Below, piece by piece: positions 37,105 through 48,028 of a stretch of 64,000 bases of DNA. How positions within the stretch are numbered: the stretch's first letter is position 1; each line of letters starts with the position of its first letter. Below the pieces are notes generated by a model. That model was not told where the DNA came from. It searched no databases and worked only from the letters and a program-made list of their open reading frames with translations. Both the position numbers and the translations under genes were made by a program. Location of the stretch: positions 8,867,634-8,931,633 of the forward strand of contig JALPQD010000016.1 of assembly GCA_023101885.1 (NCBI GenBank), read 5' to 3'. Source of the DNA: Typhlomys cinereus (lineage: Eukaryota; Chordata; Mammalia; Rodentia; Platacanthomyidae).

Positions 37105-37460
37105 CAGCTACTCTTCTTTCTGCTGTGGTGAGATACACTCATACACAACTTAAGGGAAAAAGAGAGATTTATTTGGCTTCTGATTCCAGAGGGGATATGG
37201 TCCATTATGGCAGGAATTGCAGATCAGAAGGCAGGACAGGAGAAGCAGGAAGCTGGTTCGGATCACCACAGACATCCTAGAGGCCAAGAGGGCAAGAGTA
37301 AACTGGGGAAGCAGTGCTGGCCCAACATATCTCAAGGCCTACCACCTGTGCCATGCCTTCCTCCAGCAAATCTCCACTTCTTAAAAGTACTACAACCTTC
37401 CTACCCATTAACATCAGCTAAGATTGGGGGACAGCTCACATTCAAGCTAGGACTCTACCT
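37105..37460 (-). mobile_element. MaLR-type solo LTR
   Basis: The antisense MT/ORR1-like order is clear: CTTTCTGCTGTGGTGAGATA, GAGATTTATTTGGCTTCTGA, CCAGAGGGGATATGGTCCAT, CATGCCTTCCTCCAGCAAAT, GATTGGGGGACAGCTCAC. The TTTATT at 37168-37173 is an AATAAA signal on the minus strand, at the place expected near the end of R. No internal retroviral sequence is attached. Confidence 0.65.
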
Positions 37461-39450
37461 AACTGTTTCTTATTTTCAATTTTTGCAGCAATGAAAACAT
37501 TTTATTGCATGGGTAACCAGTAAGAAGTTCTGGAACAATAAACTCAGATCTAGAGAGAGGGAAGACTCTCACTTTGATCATATGACAATAATGGGGAACT
37601 TTTGGAACTTCTGGCAAAAATAGGTGTATATAGTCATCATGTCTCCCACAAGTAGCATGCTTTGCAGGGGGAGTCATGATGTTCTGCATGGAAGACTTTG
37701 TACCTCTAAAGTGCAAAAGCCACTGGGCAAGTGTGCTGACTTATGTGCAGACACATGGAAAGGCCGGTTTCAACCTGACATTTGGTGGATTCTGAAGCTT
37801 TTCATGAAAAACAATTTAAGTCACTTGTTAATTAAGGAATTTGGTTCTGGATATATTGTAATTTTAACTGATTTTACCAGACCAAAAGTCCATGAGACTT
37901 GGTCTCTGTGTTCTTTTAGCTCAGTGATTTAACATGTGCTTCTTAAACACTTCCTACATGTCAGTGCCCTGCTCAATTCTGTGAACGTAACAGTGGGAAA
38001 CAAATGCCTTGGAGCTCAATGCCCACATAGTGTAAAAACTGCTGCTCCTGCTGCCTATCTCAGAGGAGAGATACCTGTAGGATTTCCTTCTCTCCTAGGC
38101 TCTTAACCATGTGAGGCTCAAACTCTGGGAAAGTTTTGCTTCCATGGTATTCCTCTGCTTCATTACAACACTCTAAAGTCTTCCTAAGTGTCATAGATAT
38201 CCATATTGCATTTAGGGCTGGGAAAAAGAAGACAGCTGGGGGTAAGATTTAGAGAGATGGCCAAGCATAGTCTGGGTTTTCTTTGCTGTTTAATTCTTGA
38301 TGACTTCCTCTTTGTCTTGCCCATGAATCTTTCACTCCCATTCTGTAGAATGCACTTACTGTACAACTCAAAGCTCTATGCTTGCTTGTTTCTGGTTGCA
38401 TACGTTTGCTGTATAGATAATGACCTTTCCTAATGTAGTTTAGGAAATACCACAATAGGGAGTCAGCATGATATGCCAAGTCAAAAATTATTAGATTGAA
38501 AAGGATGACTTATTTTTGTCACTGTATCATTTATATTGGACAAGAGGCAGTCTTCTGAAAGTATTCTACAAACACTACATGTTCTCCTGAATTTATTTTC
38601 TTTTAACAAGACAAAAGAGGATTAGGTATACAGCAGTAAAACTAGGATTCCAGGTGGTTGCCTTTGGTAGAAAGATAGATGAGTGATATGAGTGAGATGA
38701 GATGAGTGATAATTTCAAGATTGTGAGTTGAGAAAAATGCTTTGAGCCTTAGAGGAAACTCTTTGTTTGGAATGAGAAAAATAGGATGGATAGAATGGGG
38801 AACAAAGATGCTTATGTCCTTAAATTTGGCATCCTTGGTGTTTTGATGAACATTGCTGATCTTCCAATTTTATAAAATCAGCATTTTGCTTGTTAAGAAA
38901 TATTGGAAATACAAAAAGGGGGAACCAGTAGCTTGCTTTACATAACCTTCTCTGGGACAGTCTAGTTTGTGGAAGCATATAGCACACAAAAATTCTCTGA
39001 AAACAAAATTGTCCCTAGGCATTTGTCAAAAATGGAGGGTAAAATAATTCAAGACTCTGGCATTAGGGATCAAGACCATGATAATGATAGATAGAGGTTA
39101 ACCTTAAGTTCTCTGAAGCAAAAGATAGGGATTTTAAATGCTGAAAGTGGCTAGTGGAGAAGTGCAAGATGACTTTTAGGGTGAGATGGGTCAGGGCGAA
39201 TAAGCATCTGTGTTATTAACTTTGCTTGCTAAAGCCTGTCTTCCCACAAAGACTGGGAACTAGGGGCCCTATATTTCTTGATTATAGCCTATACAGATGA
39301 TTCCCAAATCTTCAGGAAAAACTTCCCTGGATTGGAAAACTAGCAAGATGATTTATATTTTCAAGGTGCAAAAGAAGAACCGACAAATACAAATACTGTA
39401 AAATAAATGTTCTAAGGAAAAGGAAGGTGAGTGCCTATCCTCAGAATAAA
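37461..39450. other. Unique sequence, no gene seen
   Basis: Several overlapping short frames on both strands (37624-37932, 38206-38433, 38249-38479) have no family signature. A MIR or L2-like patch may lie at 37930-37990. Confidence 0.4.
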
Positions 39451-39941
39451 CCCTGGGGCTAGGGACATGGCTCAGTTGTTAAAGCCTGAGGCTGGGGACA
39501 TTGCTCAATGGTTAAACCTGGGTTAAATGCTTAAAATCTTTGCCTTGCAAAAGGACTTGAGTTTGGATTCCCAGATCCCATGTAAAAAATGCCAGGTAGG
39601 TGTGGATGTGGCCTATAATTTTAGCCTTGGAAGGTGGAGCTTGGGAATGAATGTTCAGAGCAAGCTGGCTATTCAGACTAGCCCTAATTTAGTGTTTTGG
39701 ATTTAATTTAGAGACCCAGGTGGAAGAGCCATTGAGGAAGATTCTCGAGATTATCCTTGAGCCCTCACAGGCTCATACTCTCAATCCATATGCACTCAAC
39801 TATGTGTTCCCACCCACATTATAAGTATTCAGATGCAAAATACACCTCCCCCATGCAGTCACATACACACACACACACACATGCATCCATCCTGTACACA
39901 TATACTCACCTGTATGTGACCATCCACATACAAACACACAC
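39451..39941 (+). mobile_element. tRNA-derived SINE with duplicated head
   Basis: Two successive tRNA-like heads are visible: GGGGCTAGGGACATGGCTCA (39458 on) and GGCTGGGGACATTGCTCAAT (39491 on). A single B-box-like TGAGTTTGGATTCCC, a B1/B4-like body with CCTATAATTTTAGCCTTGGA, and a long CA-rich tail follow. The body matches the shorter element at 3878-4138. Confidence 0.6.
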
Positions 39942-39949
39942 ATACTGTA

Positions 39950-40300
39950 GCAGCTACTTTTCTCTGTTGCTGTGAGACAAGACTCAAACTTAAGTAACTT
40001 ACAGGGACAAAGGAAGATTTATTCAGCTTATAAAGTACCAGAGGGAAAATATAGTCCTTCATGGTGGGGAAGACATGGTTGGCTAGAAGCTAGAAGTGGC
40101 CTAAGTCATGCCATCAAGAAGACTGAGAGCTGCGAAACTGCCAACTGTAAGAGGAGACCTCTCCAAGAAGCAGGGTGGGACTAATTAAACTCAAAGCCCA
40201 CCCCTGTCAATAAGGCTCCTCCTCTTAAAGGTGCTATGACCTTCTCAAGCAACTAAAGATTCAAATATATGAGTCTGTGGGGGGCAACTCACATTTCAAA
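39950..40300 (-). mobile_element. MaLR-type solo LTR
   Basis: Same landmarks as 37105-37460: TTTTCTCTGTTGCTGTGAGA, GGAAGATTTATTCAGCTTAT, TACCAGAGGGAAAATATAGT, AAGCAGGGTGGGACTAATTA, GAGTCTGTGGGGGGCAACTC. The minus-strand AATAAA complement is at 40018-40023. It is followed directly by (CA)n. Confidence 0.65.

Positions 40301-40337
<37 letters not shown>
40301..40337. repeat. (CA)n microsatellite
   Basis: A run of about 18 CA units just after the LTR, with a 12-base C run at about 40351-40362. Confidence 0.95.
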
Positions 40338-40340
<3 letters not shown>

Positions 40341-40744
40341 ATTTGCACAATTCCCCCCCCCCACATACATTAAAAAAAAGAATTAATTCCACTAAAGTTG
40401 AGACAGGTTAAGGACAATGTGATTGGTTCTTCACAAATATCACTCCTTTCCCCCCTTTCTAATGGAGGGTGTGAGAAACAACTGTGAGTTTCTTATGACC
40501 TGCTTCTTGATTTCTGTGGCTCACTTACCAGTGGTCCTGTCTCGACTTGTTACTTGATATGCTTTAGCCTGGATTTCTTTATCTTGTCAATGCATGACAA
40601 GATGACATCAACCTCATAAGTAGATTGCATATATAAGTGCAAGAAGGAAAAATGATAATTTAAAGCTATAAAATAAAAAAGAGATTCATGTAATGGAATA
40701 ATAGAAAACAATTCAAAGCATTGTGCTAAATTGCCCTGTATCTC
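40338..40744. other. Unique sequence, no gene seen
   Basis: Nothing recognised. Confidence 0.4.
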
Positions 40745-41030
40745 TCTATAGATAGAGCATTGTGCATTGTGCATGTGCATGAGTAAGGACCTGAGTTTCA
40801 TCTGCAGGACTCAGTTAAATGCATGGTACGGTGGCACTTGCTTATCTTATAATCCCAGCACTGAGAACATGAAGACATGGGCACCCTGGGGTTTGTTGCA
40901 CAAACAGTCCAGTTTCTTTGGTGAATGCCCAGCTAACAAGAGACCCCATTTCAAAAAACAAGGCTAATAGCCTTAAGGAACAATACTCGAGTTTGACCTC
41001 CAGCCTCATACATATGACACATAAAATGTC
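40745..41030 (+). mobile_element. B4-like composite SINE (tRNA head plus B1-like part)
   Basis: GGACCTGAGTTTCATCTGCA (B-box region), GCATGGTACGGTGGCACTTG, CTTATAATCCCAGCACTGAG, GAGACCCCATTTCAAAAAAC and CTCGAGTTTGACCTCCAGCC are the typical order of rodent B4-type ID/B1 fusion SINEs. Confidence 0.65.
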
Positions 41031-41359
41031 CAATATGAATTTAATCAGATTGGAATCATACAGCAGGAGATTTTCAATGAAGAATACAAACAAAGCTCAC
41101 AGCACACTATTATCTAGTAGCCAAGGATGCATACATATTAATAAAAGCATATGAACATGGATGAAAGAATAGGTATCACTTTCTTGATGGCATTGCTTCC
41201 AGGAACAAAAAAAAGAGACATGAATTTGGGCAGTGACTGCGAGTTGCCATCCTACTTACAAACATATAACTTTGTATGAAGAATTCCTAATCTAAAATCA
41301 AAAACTGCTAATCGTTCCTTTTTAGCATGGATAAGTCAGTTTTACTATTCTCTCTGAAA
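41031..41359. other. Unique sequence, no gene seen
   Basis: Nothing recognised. Confidence 0.4.
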
Positions 41360-41790
41360 TTTTAATACTTTTCAAGGAAATGGAGGGGGGGAAGAGGAAG
41401 CCAGAGGTGCCCACTTTTTTCTCTGGATGCCTCCCTAGTAGTAAAGCAAAGGGGAGCAATCTTAAGAGTAGCGCTACTGAACAGCCCCACATCACATTGT
41501 GCCAGAGGCACCCGTGCATACAGAGGCATTCAAATCGGCTGTCCGAGGTGCTGATTGCTTCGGCTGCTTCTGCTCTCGTTTGATGGAAGCAGCACAAGTT
41601 TTAAGAGCTTCAAACTCCAGCTCTGATCAGAAAATGAAGTTAGGTGTTTGAGAAACAGCTGCTAGAAACAGCTCGGCTCCCCCTGGAGCCTCTAGTCGGC
41701 TTCAAAGCAGCTGCCAGGAGGGAGGGAGGCACGCAAACTATCTTGGGCATGTGTGTGTTAATAAAACAAAATGACTTTCCCTAAATAAAG
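41360..41790. promoter_or_regulatory. Candidate regulatory block (CpG- and E-box-bearing)
   Basis: This block stands out from its AT-rich surroundings. It has clustered CpGs, CAGCTG E-boxes (around 41658 and 41708), a perfect 12-bp palindrome AGTAGCGCTACT (41467-41478), a GGCTCC/GGAGCC hairpin around 41680, and no recognisable repeat. It could be an enhancer or a non-coding first exon; no start site is proven. The function is inferred from composition only. Confidence 0.3.
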
Positions 41791-43227
41791 CATAGCTAGT
41801 TTCCTGGGGATGAAGGATTCAGTTCTGCCCCTTCTTTTCTGCTTCCTTTGAGGTTCTGAGCAAAGAACTTACAGCTCCTTCGTTCCCTTCCTCTGGTGCC
41901 CTGAGTTTCAATCCGACTTCGGCCATTTCTAATCTGGGGGAACTGGAGACGGAACAGTAGGTCTGAGTATCTGTGGTTTTCCCAACTGTGGTGCCAATCA
42001 ACCAAGATTGAAGACTACAATAATATAAAGAATAACATAGAGAGACTTTTCTCATTATTATTGTCTAAATAAAGTATAATTATGATTTATGTAGCATTTG
42101 TATTACATGAGATATTTTAAGTAATTTTAGAAGTAATCCAAGTGCATGGGAGATGTGTCTAAACTGTTTGCAAATACTATGTCAGTTTTTCATAAAGGAC
42201 TTGAATTTTTTTTTTTTGCTTTTGGATTGGTAATAGTCTAGAATTCAATCTTCCATGATATAAATAAATAAATGAAATTAACTTCTTTGAATCACAGTTC
42301 CTGATTTGCTTAGACCTTCCATGAGGTCAAATGCATGAAAGATTGTGATTATGATAAAATTCTGTATGGCATTGGTCACTGTACACTGTACTTTGACATA
42401 TAAGTGTCAAAAATCCCTTAGCTTTGGGATCTTTAAAATCTTTCATTCATCTTTAAAACCCATTGTTATCTTCAATGAATTTGCTTTATTTTATCATCGT
42501 TACTGTATAGCTTTCCCTACTAGGCTGTAAGTTCATAGACAACAAGGGAATATGGTATTTTTCTTTTCCTTACTTGCATCACCAAGTGGTACATTTACTA
42601 TAGAAAGGTGTTAGTCTCAGATGTGTTTTTAAAAAGGTTCCTGGGTAAAGACTTGGTCTCTAGGATGGAGTTATTTTGAGTGGCTGTGAACCTTTAAGAG
42701 ATAGAGCTGAGTGAAAGGGTCTTAAGTCATTGGTGCCATGCCAGCAAAAGGGATGGAGGAACTTTGATTTCTTTTCTGTCTGCTTTTTGGATCATGAAGT
42801 TAGACATGCTTCAGATGACCCTGGCTATCTGGCATCCCCCACCAAAGGTTCAAAGCAACAGAGATACCCAGTCTCAAACATGGTTCTCTAGATTTTTGAA
42901 GTAATATATTTCTCTGTTTCAATATGAATTATACATGTAATGAAATATGAGTGCCTAAATATGAATGCCTAAATTTTTGTATGTTTGGCATTCATCTGGA
43001 TAGTATTTAAAATGTTGACTTTTGAGCACTGGGCCTTAGATTCAAATGCAGAAGTTATTTAGGGACAGAGCCTTAAATCTGAAAATATTCAAGATGATTT
43101 CCATGTCTGAGAGATGTTGAGAAAAACATAAATCTATTCTCTTCGTCCATGTAAGCATGTTCTAGTTTGCTCAGGGAAGCCCTGTTTTATATCTTTTTTT
43201 TTTATATCTGTTGATCAAGTGTTGATT
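41791..43227. other. Unique sequence, no gene seen
   Basis: Includes a 13-T run near 42208. No repeat family or exon is recognised. Confidence 0.4.
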
Positions 43228-43351
43228 GTTAAGCAATATGGTTTACATGTATAAAGCCCATAGCTAAATAGACTTCTCTGATGTGTGTTTAAGAAGCATG
43301 TCCTTTCAAAAATTAAGAGGATTTACTTTACATCATTCTTATGGAATTGAG
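43228..43351 (+). repeat. Inverted duplication, left arm (124 bp)
   Basis: The reverse complement matches 43778-43901 over all 124 positions, with no indel and four mismatches (about 97% identity). Both arms are unique-looking, AT-rich sequence. The spacer is 426 bp. Sequence outside the arms does not match. Confidence 0.9.
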
Positions 43352-43777
43352 CATCATCAGCATGGGCCTATGAAGTAATGCTTATTGTCCCTGAAGATAC
43401 AGTTCTTTCCTTAGCTATATCTTTCAATACTTTTTTTTTAAAAATCACTACCTTTTCTACTCTCCCATCTAAGAAAGTCTGCTTTCTTTCTCATTTTAAA
43501 ATAGTGTGTATCATTTAAAAATTTTAAGTCCAAAAGATGACTTTAAGCAAGGTTCTTTGTTCTTATGGGATAGGAAAGCAACTCACTTCCACTCAATACA
43601 ATATTTAACTTTCCATTATGGAGGTATTTAGCCTATAGTTTTAATGGACTCATAGTCATTATAACATCTTAGTGTTGTAGGTGATAATATCTTTATTCTA
43701 ACAAATAGCCCTTAGCAGCCAGTACAAAAATCCAGAGAAGACTTTTTTATTAGACGCTTTCATTGAAAATGCCACAA
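43352..43777. other. Spacer of the inverted duplication
   Basis: 426 bp of unique AT-rich sequence with no recognised repeat. It would form the loop if the region were transcribed. Confidence 0.6.
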
Positions 43778-43901
43778 CTCAATTCCATAAGAATGATGTA
43801 AAGTAAATCCTCTCAACTTTTGAAAGGACATGCTTCTTAAACACACATCAGAGAAGTCTATTTAGCTATGAGCTTTATACATGAAAACCATATTGCTTAA
43901 C
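43778..43901 (-). repeat. Inverted duplication, right arm (124 bp)
   Basis: Partner of 43228-43351. The four differences are two in the CTCAACTTTT stretch, one in TATGAGC and one in CATGAAAACC. Confidence 0.9.
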
Positions 43902-43969
43902 ATATTAAAATATTTTAGCACAGTGAAAATGAATATATTGAATAAGAAGTGGTGGTGACAGATAATCCA

Positions 43970-44145
43970 GTGGGTAAGACTTTAGGATCTGTAGTGTTTT
44001 GATGTGGAGTCTTATTCTACGATTTCTTAGCTATGTGAAGTTGGACAAATTATACGAGTTCCTTTTCCTTTAATACATGTCAGTAAATGGTGAATGTAAT
44101 GGTCAGAAGGGCTGCAAGGATTAAATAAAATATGCCATGTTACTG
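43970..44145 (+). mobile_element. MIR SINE
   Basis: GATTTCTTAGCTATGTGAAG, TTGGACAAATTATACGAGTT, AGGGCTGCAAGGATTAAATA follow the MIR sense order (TAGCTGTGTGACCTTGGGCAAGT, GAGGATTAAAT). Diverged. Confidence 0.55.
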
Positions 44146-45524
44146 ATTTTCTCATTTTTGCACAATCCTCCTAGGCAACATCTGGTTTTAGCCACAGCTT
44201 TGCAGACAATTTTGACTAACTCTGGTTGCCCTCCATCATAAGCACTGCTTATGTCCTGGTTTTCACCTCTAAGTTTTGGGAATCTCTTCAGCTCCATGCA
44301 GGGGCAACTCAGAAGTGCAGAACACAGAGCCATTTACCTCAGGGAGTTGGGAGCCAGTGGATAGATTGTTAAGTCTCCTGTTGATCAGCTTGTAAATGAT
44401 TTTGCATGTTTTTCAGAAGTCTGGGCAGGGTCAAGATCTTGTTATCAGAATAAACAACCTTTGGAAAAAGTGATTTATTAACTTTTGGTCCACCCTAGCT
44501 CGCATTCTCTCACTCTTATTCCCAATAATCACCATCATCAGTCTGCTCACTCTTCCTAATCTTGAGGCCTAGGCTCCATTCTGGGGAAAACCAAACCAAC
44601 CTGCGTGATGTGTAGCAATCATTTTTCAAGGAAAGTAAGTTAAAAACTACTAGCAGAAATACAAATGGCAGCGACTTGTTCACTTTAAAAGAGTAAAAGA
44701 AAATAACCTAATTCTTTTCTTGATTGGACTTGAGATAAAGGTGCTTTTTTCTCCACTTACATCCAAACAGTTCACATGTCCTTGGAAGTCTTCATTTTGT
44801 CAAAATAAATGACTATAATTTTCTAATTTTTTAAAAACTGTACAGATGGGTCTTAAGACCTGGAAATGAGCAGTTTTACCTATTTGGTTCAATCCTCAAT
44901 TGGAGGAAATGCAGGGATTGATGTTGCAAACACCTGCTAATCCTTTTATATATTTTTGATATTTTCACAGGACCAAAGAGACTGCTTCACCCACTCCACT
45001 GGCATTGTTACTATCTGTCCAACAATCACTGGTTCTCAAATTCTAGAGGTGGGGACTGTGAATGAGTTTTTGCTACAGAAATTCTTGTGAGTATTCAGAA
45101 GGTGAGCCCATTTTCTCAGCCCCTCCTAACTGTGGAAATGCCATCCTGCATCACAAGAGATTTAAAAGGACTTTAGACATATTTCCTGAAGAACTCTGCT
45201 GTCAAAGGAGATTCTAGAAATTTATGGAGTTGAAAATGCTGCATCATCTTAGTGGAATGACTATTTCTAATACTTTTCTTCCCTCTAAAATACCAATTTT
45301 CTTAGTTTTTCTTCCCTGGAGACCATGAATTTTGATGGTCTTTGATGGAGTTAAAGAAAAACTATCTAAATTTAGTTTATCTAACTATCTCTTTTTCATT
45401 ATTATTTTTTTCAAAATAATGAGACTATCTTTTTTCTTTGTTGTCTTTTTTTTAACCTCTGGAGGACCATTTGCATGAATCCTCATTAGTCAAGATCACT
45501 ACTGTTGTAGTTTTCCTGAATGAT
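44146..45524. other. Unique sequence, no gene seen
   Basis: A possible MER5-like start (CACTGGTTCTCAAATTC) lies at 45027 but is too short to call. No exon is recognised. Confidence 0.4.
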
Positions 45525-45890
45525 TGGTGATGAAATTATGACAAAACAGCTTAGGAGAACAAGTGCTTTAATTTTGGCTTATGATAGTTTAGTTAACATT
45601 CTTTTCCAGCATGGCAGGAGAGCTTATACTAATACAAGGGCCAAGGGAACTGGCCAGACCAGCTTGTCTGATCAAGCAAACAGAAGAATGCCAACTTTCT
45701 CAACAGTTCCTCCTATCTGCCTGGGGACTAGTCCCATCCACCATGGGCTGGGTCTTTCCCATCAACAAGACAATCTTCTAAAGGTTCTTTATGGGCTGAA
45801 CTCAACTACTCATTCTCTGCAAACACACCCAGAGCTTGAACCCTCAGTCATCAAGTTGACATCTGTATCTAACGATGACAGTTAGGTCTG
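45525..45890 (-). mobile_element. LTR-like rodent repeat
   Basis: Shares CCATCCACCATGGGCTGGGT with 15380, GGGAACTGGCCAGACCAG with 36335, and a closing CATCAAGTTGACATCTGTAT with 36580 and 58600. The 121-codon open frame at 45520-45885 lies wholly inside it and is not a gene. Confidence 0.5.
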
Positions 45891-46313
45891 AGTTTATCTG
45901 TGTTATATCTTGTACTTATCCAATCATAGCTAAGCTAATTTGCAGCAATGTCTATTTTTTCTGAAGGTCTTTGGTGAACAACTTAATTACTAGCCTCTGA
46001 CACATAAAGATGCTTCCTGAATATTTTGTCTCTACAAACATATTGTAGTTACTCCAGTTCCAAAATTCAGTTAAACAATTTCCCTTGTGAGGAAAGCACA
46101 AGCACTAAATAGAAAAGTCTGTAATTTCATCATTTAGACCTATTGTAGGAATAATTTCTTTTGGGAAAGATGTATCTTCTCTTTAGTGGAGGTGCTAGAA
46201 ATATTTACAAAAATGATTCCCATCATAATGAGCGAGTACTAGATAATCTTTGTGACATCTAAACATTACTTTAAATACTTTAAAAGATACATACTTCAAA
46301 AGATAACATTAAC
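45891..46313. other. Unique sequence, no gene seen
   Basis: This is the left flank of L1-A. No duplicate of it is found at the right end of the L1 pair. Confidence 0.4.
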
Positions 46314-46713
46314 CTTTCCCCACCTTCACCGGACACGCAGTCCAGCCAGGACACACTGCACCTCCTGCTCACCCCCAAATCCCAGGCAACCCACTAGTCC
46401 CAGCTCCTTCCACCAGCCAGCTGAAGCAGGCGCTGTTCGGGGCCTGAGGAGGACCCCTGGGCCAAACCCCAGCTCTCCAAGTTAATTGTGCCTGCACCTC
46501 CACTTTCTCCCTTTCCCCACCGGCCCAGATGCGGGCAGTCCAGCCAGGACACACTGCGCCCTAGGTAAGCTCCCCCTGGTCACCCCCAAACTCCAGGAAA
46601 CCCAATAGTCCCAGCTCCTCCCACCAGCCAGTCTGAGCAGGAGCTGCTCCAGGACAACTAATTCAGTTCAGTGAAAAACACACAGAAATTGAAAGAAGGT
46701 CTTAAGAGTTAAA
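46314..46713 (+). promoter_or_regulatory. L1-A 5' UTR with tandem promoter monomers
   Basis: Two tandem units start CTTTCCCCACC at 46314 and 46511, a period of 197 bp. Within them GCAGTCCAGCCAGGACACAC, TCACCCCCAAA and TAGTCCCAGCTCC recur in order. The second unit is partial and leads into a tether ending before the ORF1 start. Rodent L1 promoters are commonly built of roughly 200-bp monomers; this layout matches, though I cannot place it in a named monomer class. The block is GC-rich against its AT-rich surroundings. Confidence 0.8.
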
Positions 46714-47755
46714 ATGACAATGCCCAAGTCAAAGTGCAAATCCATGAGAAACAAAAGCCAAGAAAACAAATCTCCCACTGAAGGAATTAATCCCATAACG
46801 ATACACTCCAACCAGAACAAATCCACGGAAAATAGCCAAGAAAGCCTGGCCCAAGATAACAATTTTCAAAACATGATCATTACTATGATCAATACTATGA
46901 AAGAGGAAATCCGAGAGGAATTAAATAATTGCATCAACCACTTTGAAGAGGAACACAACAGACACTTGGAGAAGTTGAGAAAAATAGTGCAAGAAACAAA
47001 AATAGGTATGGAGCAATTAAAACAGTCTCAGGCAGAGTTTAAAACTTAACTAAAAGACAAGTTATCTTCAACCCAGAACTCAACAGAGAGTCTTATCAAC
47101 ATAACTAATGAAGCAGAAAATAGAATTTCAGACCTTGAAGACAAAGTGGGACTCCCACTTTAACCAGCTCAATGGAAGAGGTTGTTAAAGCCAAAAAGAT
47201 ACTCAAGAGAAATATTCAAGAGTTATGGGACATCCCGAAGAAGCCTAACATGTGTATTCATGGAATACAAGAGCAAGAATCCCAAAATACCACACCTGAG
47301 GAAATTTTTCAAACTATCATCAAGGAAAACTTTCCTCACCTAAAAAAAGAGAGGCACATCCATACACAAGAGGCATTCTGCACCCCAAACAGATATGACC
47401 AAAAAAGAAACTCGCCACTCCACATTCAAGACAAAGCAATGGTGCTGAGAGCCTCAAGGGGAAAAAAAAAGTCAATTAAAATAACAAATGACTTTTCAAT
47501 GGAAACAGTAAAAGCAAGAAGATCTTGGAGAGACGTACTTCAAGTAAAGTATTGAATGAGCAAAAATGTCAACCCAGGCTGATATACCCGGCAAAACTAT
47601 CCATCATGATCGAAGGAGAAAGAAAAATATTCCAGAACAAAGACAACTTGAAGAGATACATATCCACCAAACCAGGCCTTCAAAAAATGTTAGAAATGGT
47701 ACTCAAGCTTGAAGAAAAAAGCAAGTATATCCAGGAAAACAGAAGGGAAGTATAA
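46714..47755 (+). pseudogene. L1-A ORF1 (RNA-binding chaperone), broken
   Basis: ORF1p forms trimers that coat L1 RNA. The first open part (46714-47049) gives a basic N-terminus, then a heptad-rich helix (IREELNNCINHFEEEHNRHL and on) expected to be the coiled coil. It ends at a premature stop. Later parts in two other frames (47172-47555 and 47525-47755) give the RRM and C-terminal regions: TPEEIFQTIIKENFP, ARRSWRDVLQV, NEQKCQPRLIYPAKLSI. At least two frameshifts and one stop separate the pieces. L1-B's fragment at 52273-52852 is the less damaged version. Confidence 0.9.
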
Positions 47756-47904
47756 TACCACCAAAACATAAAAGCAAAACAATACACTTACAAAAGCCAC
47801 TAAACACAATAAATGTCCGGAATTAAAAATAATTTCCCCATTATAACATTAAATGTTAATGGAATTAACTCACCAATCAAGAGATACTGTTACAAACTTG
47901 GATT

Positions 47905-47921
47905 AAAAATTACAACCCATC
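47905..47921 (+). repeat. Target-site duplication of the U6/L1 chimera, left
   Basis: AAAAATTACAACCCATC belongs to L1-A ORF2 (compare AAAAACCACAATCCAAC in L1-B around 53004) and is repeated exactly at 48540-48556. Confidence 0.95.
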
Positions 47922-48028
47922 GTGCTCGCTTCGGCAGCACATATACTAAAATTGGAATGATACATAGAAGATTAGCTTGGCCCCTGCGCAAGGATGACAC
48001 GCAAATTCGTGAAGCATTCCATATTTTT
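47922..48028 (+). pseudogene. RNU6: U6 snRNA retrocopy, 5' part of a U6/L1 chimera
   Basis: U6 is the spliceosomal snRNA that forms the catalytic core with U2. The whole 107-nt sequence is present, from GTGCTCGCTTCGGCAGCACA to the terminal TTTTT, without indels. Against the vertebrate U6 I know, four bases differ: U6 positions 37 (C to T), 44 (G to T), 56 (A to T) and 95 (G to A). Position 44 falls in the ACAGAGA box that pairs with the 5' splice site, so a transcript would be impaired. Upstream lies L1 ORF2 sequence with no PSE, TATA or distal element, so no Pol III transcription of U6 type is expected. It is a retrocopy, not a gene. Confidence 0.95.

Noticed and set aside
45520..45885. 121-codon open frame
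   Set aside because: Lies wholly within an LTR-like repeat that has relatives at 15165 and 36225, which lack the frame.
47922..48028. Functional U6 snRNA gene
   Set aside because: No U6-type upstream promoter; the upstream sequence is L1 ORF2. It lies inside a target-site duplication and has a changed ACAGAGA box.
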